Assembly: GCA_027451455.1 (NCBI GenBank) | Contig: DAIDJI010000397.1 | Coordinates: 1 to 5,526, forward strand | DNA: 5,526 bases | Source of the DNA: Planctomycetales bacterium | GTDB lineage: Bacteria > Planctomycetota > Planctomycetia > Isosphaerales > Isosphaeraceae | Reading direction: 5' to 3' | Shown here: positions 1-5,526 of the stretch, in pieces | How positions within the stretch are numbered: position 1 is the stretch's first letter | Layout: each line of letters begins with the position of its first letter | Position numbers and translations under genes: made by a program | The notes under the pieces: generated by a model | Seen by the model: only the letters and a program-made list of their open reading frames with translations | What the model was told of the DNA's origin: nothing | Databases searched by the model: none

Positions 1-54
1 CGGTCCGCCTCGGCCAGGCCCTTCGCCGATGCAGGGCAGAGCCCGGGCCACGAC

Positions 55-1074
55 TCAGAACGCGTCGGAGGAGATCGTCTCGCCGCCAGCCCGGGTCGCC
101 AGGGCACGCCAGGGCGCCGAATGGATCGAATCCTTGATGAATGCCGCGTGGCCGTCGGCGTACAAAACGTCGACGCCGCCCGGGTGGAGGCTGCGTGCCG
201 CCTTCCAGCCGGGGTTATGGTAGACGATGCAGTCGGGTCGATTGGCATTCGGTGTGAGATAGTGATTATACAGGCCATTTTGATAGTTGCCGTCGAACCA
301 GCTCGACCCCCGGTTGAGGAGCCAACCGTCGGGGGCTCCCGAACAGGCGGAATCCGAGAGCGGCGCCGAGGCGACGCGGGCCATCGCGCGCCTCCAGGGC
401 GACGGGATCGGCGTCGGCGCCGGTTGTGAGTACGGCCCGGCGAGGCCGAGCGTTTGCTCGGCGGCGGCGGCCGTCTGGCTGGTCCCGTCGACGATCGCGG
501 CGATGGAGATCGAGCGCCCGAGGATAAACGAACCGTCGGCATTGGTGGCGTCGCCGCCAGGGATCCCCGACCCGGCGCAGAAGGTGTAATTCGAGGGCCC
601 GAGGTCGGGATTGGGCGGCGGGGCGGAATCGCTCGGGCAGGCGAAGATCGCGACCCGGGCTGCCATCGCGGTCGTGTTGGCCGGGAAGTACGGCCAGAAG
701 AGCGAGCCCGAGCCGGTCGGCTTGTGAGCCAGCGGGAAGTCAAAATTGATCGCGTTGAAGATCGTGGATTGTTCGAGATACGGCGACATCTGCGCCAGGG
801 GCGACCACCGGTACTGCAAGGGCGACGAATCGGCCAGCACGTTTGCATAAGCGTAGAGGAACCCGACCGGGAATCCGTCCCAGCTCGCGTGATAATTGTG
901 CAGTCCGAGGCCGATCTGCTTGAGGTTATTGGCGCACTGAGCCCGACGCGCCGCCTCGCGTGCCGCCTGCACCGCAGGCAAGAGCAGCGCGATCAAAACC
1001 GCGATGATCGCGATCACGACCAGCAATTCGATCAGGGTGAATCCGGCTCGCCGATCGGGGCGGGTCGAGGTCAT
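55..1074 (-). CDS. DUF1559 domain-containing protein with type IV prepilin-like N-terminus
   Basis: The protein has 339 residues. It opens with a short basic leader (RPDRRAG) and a type III (prepilin) signal: predicted cleavage is G11|F12, followed by FTLIELLVVIAIIAVLIALL with the conserved glutamate E16 at mature position +5. After the membrane helix come AAREAARRAQCANNLKQIGL (35-55), a FACPSD block (144-149) and a C-terminal H-X9-DG motif (H297, D307-G308). These are hallmarks of the DUF1559 (SBP_bac_10-type) family, which is abundant in planctomycetes. The protein is probably processed by a prepilin peptidase and held at the inner membrane; the family's role is not established. ATG at 1074 is preferred over the adjacent in-frame TTG at 1077 because a GGAG lies 8 bases before the ATG. 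The length is normal for the family and the gene is intact. It starts 53 bases after the TPR gene ends, so it may share its transcript. Confidence 0.95.
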   Translation of the reverse strand: MTSTRPDRRAGFTLIELLVVIAIIAVLIALLLPAVQAAREAARRAQCANNLKQIGLGLHNYHASWDGFPVGFLYAYANVLADSSPLQYRWSPLAQMSPYLEQSTIFNAINFDFPLAHKPTGSGSLFWPYFPANTTAMAARVAIFACPSDSAPPPNPDLGPSNYTFCAGSGIPGGDATNADGSFILGRSISIAAIVDGTSQTAAAAEQTLGLAGPYSQPAPTPIPSPWRRAMARVASAPLSDSACSGAPDGWLLNRGSSWFDGNYQNGLYNHYLTPNANRPDCIVYHNPGWKAARSLHPGGVDVLYADGHAAFIKDSIHSAPWRALATRAGGETISSDAF

Positions 1075-1082
1075 CAAGGAGG

Positions 1083-1087
1083 CTCCA
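1083..1087 (-). promoter_or_regulatory. Ribosome binding site of the DUF1559 gene
   Basis: The minus strand reads TGGAG here, 8 bases before ATG at 1074 and only 5 before TTG at 1077. This spacing favours the ATG. The motif is followed at once by CCTCC, which is complementary to it but too close to fold back on it. Confidence 0.55.
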
Positions 1088-1127
1088 GGACTCTCGTGGC
1101 GCCGGTCGAGATTCGTCCGGAGGCCGA

Positions 1128-2567
1128 TCAGGCGGCGATGTTGTCGGGATGGGGACGCTCGTTTTCTGACCGCCTCATCATCTCCTCGCCGAAGCGGCGC
1201 CTCGCCTGTTCGACCCAGGCCGGATCGTCTTCCCAGGGGATCGGAACGGGTGGATGGGCCGCCCTGCCGTTCTCCTCGAAGGCTCGGGCGAGTTCGGCGA
1301 TCGGAACGTCATCGGGCCGCAGGTTTCTGGCCTCGGCGAGAAGCGGGCGGACCTGCGCTCGATCGCGGCCGAGGCTCCATCGCGAGACCGCCTGCCAGAC
1401 GAGCAGCTCGGCGCGGATCGCCGGCTCGGGAACGGACCGGAGGGCCCGGTCGCACTGCCGTTCGCATTCGAGAAAGCGGCCCGAGGTCAGGGCATCATGA
1501 GCGAGGAAGTAGTAGGGCAACGGATCCTTCGAACCGAGCCGGACCGCCTCCCGGAAGTCGCGCTCGGAAGCCGGGCCGGGATAGGTTATCAGTCCACGCA
1601 ACTCGTACGGTCGGGGCGATTGAGGCCGAGATTCGATCCAGTGCTCGAGCACATCGTTTTGTCCGCGGATGTCGTCCAGTTCGAGGTAGGAGACCCAGGC
1701 CAGAAGGAAGGCGTAATCGATCAGCGGATCGAGCACTCGCTTCTCACCGGGGCTCATGCTACGTATCGATTCCATGGCGGAGTGGAAGTGGTCCAGTAGT
1801 TCCTTACGTCGCTGCCGCCAGGCTTGCTCATCGAGAGCCGCGTCTGCGTCGCGGTCTCTGATTCTGATAAGGATCGCGTTGATGACGCTCATCGCGTAAA
1901 TCGACCATCGCGCGCCGGGGTGCTCTCCTTGTTCCTGTTCGACGATCGCCTGAGCCTCCGCATGCTTCCCCTCTTTGCAGAGGCTATCCAGGTAGGCGAG
2001 GGGATAAACCGGGTGGTCCGGATCGAGCTGCCAGACCCGGCGGTAAAACAGGGTCGCCGCTCGCCGTTTCCCCAGCACCTCACAGCACCGGGCCCGCACA
2101 TAGGCCATGACGATCGGCCGGATAAGGTAGGGATGGTCCTTCAGAAGATCGATGGCTTTCTGCGCGGATGTCAGGTCTCCGTCTCTCATCGCGCGCCGAA
2201 AGTGTTCGTCGAGAGCACTCCGGTATTTGTTCAAATAGCCCGGAGCCGATCGCTCGCGGACGTCCTTCAGGAAGGGGGGATAGAGATGTCGAACGCGAGA
2301 CGGCAGGCGCCTTGGCGGAATTCGGTCGCCGAGCCGCGCGGCCTCGGGATAGGCACCGCCCTTGTAGTAATGGGTCGCGGCGAGGAACCGGGCGAGGTCG
2401 CGCTCGGAGGGCTTCGCCAGGCCCGCGACCGACGCTTCCAGCATTTCGCCGGCCTTGCGGAAGAGTCGGGCGGAGCGATCGGTGTCGCCGTCCTGCAAGG
2501 CGGCCTGGGCCTCCAGGGCGATGCTCGTGACCTCGCCTTTCTGGTCGATCTCCTCCAGGACGTTCAT
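1128..2567 (-). CDS. Tetratricopeptide (TPR) repeat protein, function unknown
   Basis: The protein has 479 residues, with no signal peptide or membrane segment, so it is probably cytoplasmic. It is almost wholly helical, with degenerate TPR-like helix pairs by eye near 15-48, 58-85, 115-146, 152-185, 187-217, 320-350, 351-383 and 385-419. Typical residues occur at small-residue positions, for example YRRVWQLDPDHPVYPLAYL (175-193) and YYFLAHDALTSGRFLECERQ (352-371). Residues 221-315 form a less repeat-like helical stretch, and the C-terminus has a WEDDPAWVEQARRRF segment (445-459). TPR arrays usually bind protein partners, so a scaffold or partner role is likely; no catalytic motif is seen. 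ATG at 2567 is preceded by AGGAGAGG with a 9-base spacer. The start overlaps the stop of the upstream 221-residue protein as ATGA, which suggests translational coupling and a shared function. Third-position GC is high (about 89% over the first 44 codons, hand count). Confidence 0.88.
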   Translation of the reverse strand: MNVLEEIDQKGEVTSIALEAQAALQDGDTDRSARLFRKAGEMLEASVAGLAKPSERDLARFLAATHYYKGGAYPEAARLGDRIPPRRLPSRVRHLYPPFLKDVRERSAPGYLNKYRSALDEHFRRAMRDGDLTSAQKAIDLLKDHPYLIRPIVMAYVRARCCEVLGKRRAATLFYRRVWQLDPDHPVYPLAYLDSLCKEGKHAEAQAIVEQEQGEHPGARWSIYAMSVINAILIRIRDRDADAALDEQAWRQRRKELLDHFHSAMESIRSMSPGEKRVLDPLIDYAFLLAWVSYLELDDIRGQNDVLEHWIESRPQSPRPYELRGLITYPGPASERDFREAVRLGSKDPLPYYFLAHDALTSGRFLECERQCDRALRSVPEPAIRAELLVWQAVSRWSLGRDRAQVRPLLAEARNLRPDDVPIAELARAFEENGRAAHPPVPIPWEDDPAWVEQARRRFGEEMMRRSENERPHPDNIAA

Positions 2568-3229
2568 GATCGCCGGCCTCTCCTGCCCTTGCCTTGCCCT
2601 CGATCGACTCGGGCCGCTGGGTCCACGAAGTGGAGATAACTGTGGACTTCTCCAGACTTGCCATGCTGGAACGTGGTCACCGAGACAAATCCGGGGCCTC
2701 GAAGTCGCTCACGAGTCCGCTTGCCGAGTCGACTGGATGCCTCGCCTGCGCTCCCGCTCTTGATGCCGCTGACCTCCACCTCGACCGGCCCGTCGCGACC
2801 CGGGACGCCGACCAGGTAATCGGATCCGGAACCGATCTGGAGGACACTGCCGAGGACGGCCCCTTCCAGCTCGTGGATCAGCAGGAGCATCACGCCGATG
2901 GCTGCCTTCTCAGTAATCTCCTGCTGATTCAGAACTTCCGAAATCACCTCGCACCGGTCGAGAAGGTCGGACAGCCCCGCCCAGCCGATCTCCCGAGTTT
3001 CCTCGAGGCGCTCCGGCTCGGGCCCCGGGGCGATCCGGTCGACGGTGACGGGCCGCTTCCAGGTCCCTGCCTCCGCCGGAACCGGGTCCACGGCCAGCCG
3101 ATGAAGCACGGAGAGCCCGAAGACGCGGATCAGGTCGTTTCGCCCATGTCGTTCGTCAAGGCTTGCCACCTCGATCACACCCCGGGCGACACCTTTCTCA
3201 TTATCACGCGACACCGATTCGCCAGACAA
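2564..3229 (-). CDS. Hypothetical protein with a PD-(D/E)XK nuclease-like core
   Basis: The protein has 221 residues and matches no family I can name with confidence. The N-terminal half (1-90) is mixed and charged. A long helix follows (about 97-127, with E120 and E122). Then comes a probable beta hairpin with D137 (GSGSDYLVGV) and E150/E152 (GPVEVEVSG), a basic helix (SRLGKRTRERL, 167-176), and strands at 181-187 and 194-202. This helix, strand-D, strand-ExE, helix, strand order resembles a PD-(D/E)XK nuclease fold, but the usual lysine after the acidic pair is replaced (EVEVSG), so activity is uncertain. The start is taken as TTG at 3229, 6 bases after an AGGGG and 18 bases after the phosphatase stop; in-frame GTG codons at residues 6 and 18 are alternatives. 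The stop overlaps the TPR start (ATGA). Hand-counted third-position GC is low: about 58% over the first 33 codons and 57% over the last 30, against 82-89% in the neighbours. No signal peptide is seen. Confidence 0.78.
   Translation of the reverse strand: MSGESVSRDNEKGVARGVIEVASLDERHGRNDLIRVFGLSVLHRLAVDPVPAEAGTWKRPVTVDRIAPGPEPERLEETREIGWAGLSDLLDRCEVISEVLNQQEITEKAAIGVMLLLIHELEGAVLGSVLQIGSGSDYLVGVPGRDGPVEVEVSGIKSGSAGEASSRLGKRTRERLRGPGFVSVTTFQHGKSGEVHSYLHFVDPAARVDRGQGKGRRGRRS
2577..2584 (-). promoter_or_regulatory. Ribosome binding site of the TPR gene, inside the upstream coding region
   Basis: The minus strand reads AGGAGAGG, ending 9 bases before ATG at 2567. It lies within the last codons of the 221-residue protein and encodes part of its basic GKGRRGRRS tail, so this stretch serves both translation initiation and coding. 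Confidence 0.7.
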
Positions 3230-3235
3230 TGGATT

Positions 3236-3240
3236 CCCCT
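3236..3240 (-). promoter_or_regulatory. Ribosome binding site supporting the TTG start at 3229
   Basis: The minus strand reads AGGGG in the 18-base gap after the phosphatase stop, with a 6-base spacer to TTG at 3229. This is the main reason to prefer the TTG over the GTG codons further in. Confidence 0.5.
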
Positions 3241-3247
3241 GTCGTCT

Positions 3248-4744
3248 CTACCGATCCGACGTCCCCCGCTCGCTCCGGCTGACCACGAACCGATCGAGCT
3301 CGCGGCCCTCCGCGTCAAGCTGCCGGACAGTGAGCGTCTCGGCGTCGAGATCCGCGACCGTCAGCGAGTGAAACCGGGCAATCAGCTTGTACGTGTACGG
3401 CTGCCACGAGCTGGGGTCGTCGTCCTGCTCGGGGTTATAGAGAAACGCCCCGCCGCCGCCGCTCACCACGTAGATGATTCCACGCGGACGGGTCCGCGTC
3501 TTGCCGTCGTACTCACGATCAAGGGTCCACCGGCCCGGAATCCGGTCGCTCCGGCGCGGTGGGCGGCCGTCGGGTCCCGGATCCGCCTGAAACGTCAACG
3601 GAAAACTGCGCTGGTAGTTGTGGATGTGACCCGACCAGACCACGTCCACACCGCCCGCCTGGAAGAGATCCACCAGAACGCGCATCCGCTGGTCGCCGAA
3701 GTGCGCATAAGATGAGTTGAACGGCGGATGATGCATCGCCACGAACCGCCAGGCCGCTCCCTTCGCGGAGGCCAGGTCGCGCGCCACCCATTCGCGGAGA
3801 CCCGGGTCCGACCAGTCTACATACGGGTTCGAGTCGAGCACCGTCCAGTGCGCGTCGCCGTAGTCGAACGAATAGCTCGCCGATCCGGGATAGTTTTCGC
3901 CGGCACCCCTGAGAAAGGCCTCGCGATACGGCGCCGGGGCGATCAGCCGGGGGACCAGCGGGCCGCCCTCGACACCCACCGGGCCGTTGAGGGGAGGGTC
4001 CCAGTAATAGAAATAGGCGAGCGCGTCGGGATTGGCGCCCAGATCGCGAAAGGCGAGGTCGTGGTTCCCGGGCGCTGCGATGAAGAGGGTCGATCGGAGC
4101 AGTGGAGCGCCCTGCGAGGGGGCGTCGGCCGCCGCGTCGAAGATCGGCCAGAACCGCCGTCGATACTCGCGGATTCTCCCGCGCGTGTAGGCGATGTCGC
4201 CCGCGATCAGCAGGAAGTCGGGACGGGCGAGGTGAGTCTGGCGGGCGATGGCGCGCTGGTTCCAGGTGCCGGCCCCGCAGTCGCCGAAGATCGCGAACCG
4301 GTGCGGCTGGCCGGGCGGTCTCGGTGCTCGGCCCTCACCGTTATCGACGACCTCGCCGTCGCGACGGAGACGCCAGTCAAACGCCGAGCCGGGCGGCAGG
4401 CCATCGAGATCGGCCCGGTAGACCCGGTGCGGCAACACACCCCGGGCGGCAATCCGCCGCCAACCGGGCCTGGGCGAGGTTCGCCATTCCTCGCTATGAC
4501 CCTGGGGACGAAATTCGAGGGACCAGTCGGCGTCGACGTCGGGTGTGTGCCAGAGCATCCGCGACGACCGGGGCGTCGGCGCAGGTCCGAGTTGCCGGTA
4601 CGGGCGGACCAGAAAACCGCCCGGCAGGATCCGGGATTCCTCGGCGAACTCGTCGCCCCCAAACTCGCCGCATCGCTGAGCCCCCCAGCCGATCGCCAGC
4701 AACAAAAGCAGGGGGACCGCGATCCGCCTTTGCCGCGGTCGCAT
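3248..4744 (-). CDS. Exported metallophosphoesterase, purple acid phosphatase class
   Basis: The protein has 498 residues. A basic n-region (RPRQRR) followed by PLLLLLAIGW looks like a Sec signal or membrane anchor. C25 is preceded by AQR, a poor lipobox. Residues about 60-135 form a beta-rich stretch resembling the fibronectin-III-like N-terminal domain of purple acid phosphatases. The catalytic domain shows the complete metal-ligand set in order: D155 (FGDCGAG), D183 and Y186 (AGDIAYTRG), N227-H228 (PGNHD), H338 (AMHHPPF), H373 and H375 (SGHIHNYQRS). The GDxxY tyrosine is the Fe(III) ligand that separates purple acid phosphatases from other metallophosphoesterases. A C-terminal beta region (422-490, including YVVSGGGGAFLY) closes the domain. 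The expected role is hydrolysis of phosphomonoesters or diesters outside the cytoplasm; the substrate is unknown. ATG at 4744 has GAGGA 11 bases upstream, a rather long spacing. It is the first gene of the tight cluster with the 221-residue and TPR proteins, which lack export signals, so a shared pathway is not obvious. Confidence 0.93.
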   Translation of the reverse strand: MRPRQRRIAVPLLLLLAIGWGAQRCGEFGGDEFAEESRILPGGFLVRPYRQLGPAPTPRSSRMLWHTPDVDADWSLEFRPQGHSEEWRTSPRPGWRRIAARGVLPHRVYRADLDGLPPGSAFDWRLRRDGEVVDNGEGRAPRPPGQPHRFAIFGDCGAGTWNQRAIARQTHLARPDFLLIAGDIAYTRGRIREYRRRFWPIFDAAADAPSQGAPLLRSTLFIAAPGNHDLAFRDLGANPDALAYFYYWDPPLNGPVGVEGGPLVPRLIAPAPYREAFLRGAGENYPGSASYSFDYGDAHWTVLDSNPYVDWSDPGLREWVARDLASAKGAAWRFVAMHHPPFNSSYAHFGDQRMRVLVDLFQAGGVDVVWSGHIHNYQRSFPLTFQADPGPDGRPPRRSDRIPGRWTLDREYDGKTRTRPRGIIYVVSGGGGAFLYNPEQDDDPSSWQPYTYKLIARFHSLTVADLDAETLTVRQLDAEGRELDRFVVSRSERGTSDR

Positions 4745-4793
4745 CTCGTCGGGGGTCCTCGATCAGGGGGAGCGTCGGGTGGGTGGGTTCCAT

Positions 4794-4810
4794 CGGGCGT
4801 CGACCGCCCG
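4794..4810. repeat. Small inverted repeat in the leader of the phosphatase gene
   Basis: The two 6-base arms CGGGCG (4794-4799) and CGCCCG (4805-4810) are perfect complements around TCGAC. The repeat lies about 50 bases before the phosphatase ATG, in the only sizeable gap of the window. It could be an operator or a leader hairpin, but 6-bp GC-rich repeats are common in DNA of this composition. Confidence 0.3.
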
Positions 4811-4849
4811 TGATCGAATCTATCGGAGTCGGACCAGAATCGGAAAGGC

Positions 4850-4876
4850 CGATCCCCGGGAGATCACCGGGGATCG
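4850..4876 (-). terminator. Candidate terminator after the PEP-CTERM-type gene
   Basis: There is a perfect 10-bp stem, CGATCCCCGG (4850-4859) with CCGGGGATCG (4867-4876), around a 7-base loop. It begins 22 bases downstream of the minus-strand stop at 4899. On that strand the stem is followed by GGCCTTTCCG, so the T-run is only three bases. A factor-independent terminator is plausible but weak. It separates the PEP-CTERM-type gene from the phosphatase cluster. Confidence 0.5.
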
Positions 4877-4898
4877 TCAACCGAATGCAAACTTCCCA

Positions 4899-5526
4899 TC
4901 AGCGGGCCCGATCCGCCGCGACCCGGCGCCGCGTGCGCACCTGCCACACCCCGGCCCCGGCCATCGCCGCCCAGACCAGCATCGAAAACGGCTCGGGCGC
5001 CACCGTCGTCCCGCCACCACTCCCCCCCTGCTCCGTCAGCGTCGTCCCGCCGCCCGAGACCGACGTCGAACTCGACGTCGAAGTCGAGGACGACGACCCA
5101 GAGGCCGACGCCGAGGTCGAACTGGACGTCGAGGTGGAGGCCGACGCACCCGAACTCGACGTCCCCGAAACCAGCTTGTCAAAGCTGATCGTGAACGGCG
5201 ACGATCCCGAACTGTACGGTTGCAAGGTCGAGGGGTTGTACGCCGTAAACTGAATGCCCGACCCACCGTTGGCGATGGCCGCGTCGTAAACCGCCTTGTC
5301 GAAGGTGAGGGTGAAGCCGATGCTCTCACCCTTGGTCAACCCCTGACCGTAAAAGCTCAGACCGAGCGCCTGCTGCGTGATCGGCGAGCCGTTCGCGGGG
5401 ATGTTCCCCACGTAAACCGAGACCTCATTGGGGTTGTTTGCGTAGTAACCGCTGGTCGAGCCGCCGGAATCCGCGGCAATGGCGAGCGGGCCGCTATTGC
5501 TGCTCGACGGCGGCGTGACAATCGAG
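4899..5526 (-). CDS. PEP-CTERM-type sorted extracellular protein, 5' end outside the window
   Basis: The frame is open from the stop at 4899 to the window edge (208 codons visible). The GTG at 5411 lies inside a continuous domain (EVSVYVGNIPANG), so it is probably not the start, and the gene is partial here. Numbering from that GTG, residues 1-80 plus the 38 before it look like a beta-rich secreted domain. Then come a Ser/Thr/Ala linker (82-120), a Gly/Thr spacer, and the C-terminal signal: PEP (139-141, bases 4989-4997), a hydrophobic helix (FSMLVWAAMAGAGVWQV) and a basic tail (RTRRR). This three-part tail is the PEP-CTERM type that exosortase recognises and removes during export. The product is probably surface-attached or secreted, and the Ser/Thr linker is a likely glycosylation or spacer region. 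The domain itself is not recognised. No exosortase gene is in the window. Confidence 0.85.
   Translation of the reverse strand, partial: SIVTPPSSSNSGPLAIAADSGGSTSGYYANNPNEVSVYVGNIPANGSPITQQALGLSFYGQGLTKGESIGFTLTFDKAVYDAAIANGGSGIQFTAYNPSTLQPYSSGSSPFTISFDKLVSGTSSSGASASTSTSSSTSASASGSSSSTSTSSSTSVSGGGTTLTEQGGSGGGTTVAPEPFSMLVWAAMAGAGVWQVRTRRRVAADRAR
5061..5138 (-). repeat. Imperfect 51-bp-period coding repeat (Ser/Thr linker)
   Basis: Bases 5112-5138 and 5061-5087 both encode STSTSSSTS. The two 27-base copies differ at four bases, all at third codon positions, so the peptide is identical. They are joined by codons for ASASGSSS. The repeat makes up the core of the Ser/Thr linker of the PEP-CTERM-type protein. 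Confidence 0.8.

Noticed and set aside
1..54. Possible start of a further minus-strand gene (GTG at 51) or a terminator after the DUF1559 gene
   Set aside because: There is no clear ribosome binding site before the GTG and only 17 codons are visible. The best hairpin has a 5-bp stem (18-22 with 33-37) and no T-run.
454..1500. A 348-codon plus-strand open frame across the DUF1559 and TPR genes
   Set aside because: It is antisense to two well supported genes and spans their intergenic gap. The product is arginine-rich, low in structure and matches no family.
2594..3715. A 373-codon plus-strand open frame over the 221-residue gene, which might replace it
   Set aside because: The minus-strand frame has ribosome binding sites, the ATGA overlap and a plausible alternation of helices and strands. 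The plus-strand frame runs on into the phosphatase gene antisense and shows none of these.
3728..4813. A 361-codon plus-strand open frame antisense to the phosphatase
   Set aside because: It is the antisense shadow of a gene with a complete set of phosphatase motifs. Long antisense frames are expected at this GC content, and the translation is Arg/Gly/Val-rich without recognisable domains.
4852..4880. TTGACG at 4875-4880 (minus strand) as a -35 box for the phosphatase cluster
   Set aside because: The hexamer 17 bases further on is GGGGAT, not a -10 box, and the site overlaps the stem of the hairpin. No convincing promoter could be assigned.
5061..5170. Acidic Asp/Val/Glu repeat on the plus strand (reads like DVELDVEVEDDD)
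   Set aside because: It is the reverse complement of the Ser/Thr codon repeat (TCG, ACG, AGT) of the PEP-CTERM-type linker. The minus-strand frame has the sorting signal and the silent-only differences, so it is the coding one.
4899..5411. GTG at 5411 as the true start of the PEP-CTERM-type gene
   Set aside because: The frame stays open to the window edge with a continuous secreted-type sequence, and no signal peptide follows the GTG. A sorted protein needs one, so the start lies outside the window.

Overview
The window looks like chromosomal DNA of a planctomycete, probably of the Isosphaeraceae/Gemmataceae type. The base composition is high GC. It carries a DUF1559 pseudopilin-like protein with the typical prepilin N-terminus and H-X9-DG C-terminus, a family strongly expanded in Planctomycetes. 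It also carries a protein with a PEP-CTERM-type C-terminal sorting signal. This assignment is inferred from protein families; there is no rRNA or other marker gene here.

All five supported genes lie on the minus strand, so transcription runs from high to low coordinates. In that order they are: (1) the C-terminal 208 codons of a secreted PEP-CTERM-type protein with a Ser/Thr-rich linker, cut by the window edge (4899-5526); (2) a 154-base gap with a 10-bp perfect hairpin and a smaller inverted repeat; (3) an exported metallophosphoesterase of the purple acid phosphatase class (3248-4744); (4) a 221-residue unrecognised protein with a core resembling PD-(D/E)XK nucleases (2564-3229); (5) a 479-residue TPR-repeat protein (1128-2567); (6) a DUF1559 protein (55-1074).

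Genes 3 to 5 are packed like an operon. There are 18 bases between the phosphatase stop and the next TTG start, and an ATGA stop/start overlap between the 221-residue protein and the TPR protein. The DUF1559 gene follows after 53 bases and may be read through, but it has its own ribosome binding site and belongs to a family usually scattered singly in these genomes.

The least explained part is the overlapping pair of nuclease-fold-like protein and TPR protein. The two are probably made together, their function is unknown, and the first has visibly lower third-position GC than its neighbours. A new system cannot be demonstrated from this window alone. No RNA gene, CRISPR array, insertion sequence or origin was seen. 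The first 54 bases, downstream of the DUF1559 gene, hold nothing that can be supported.
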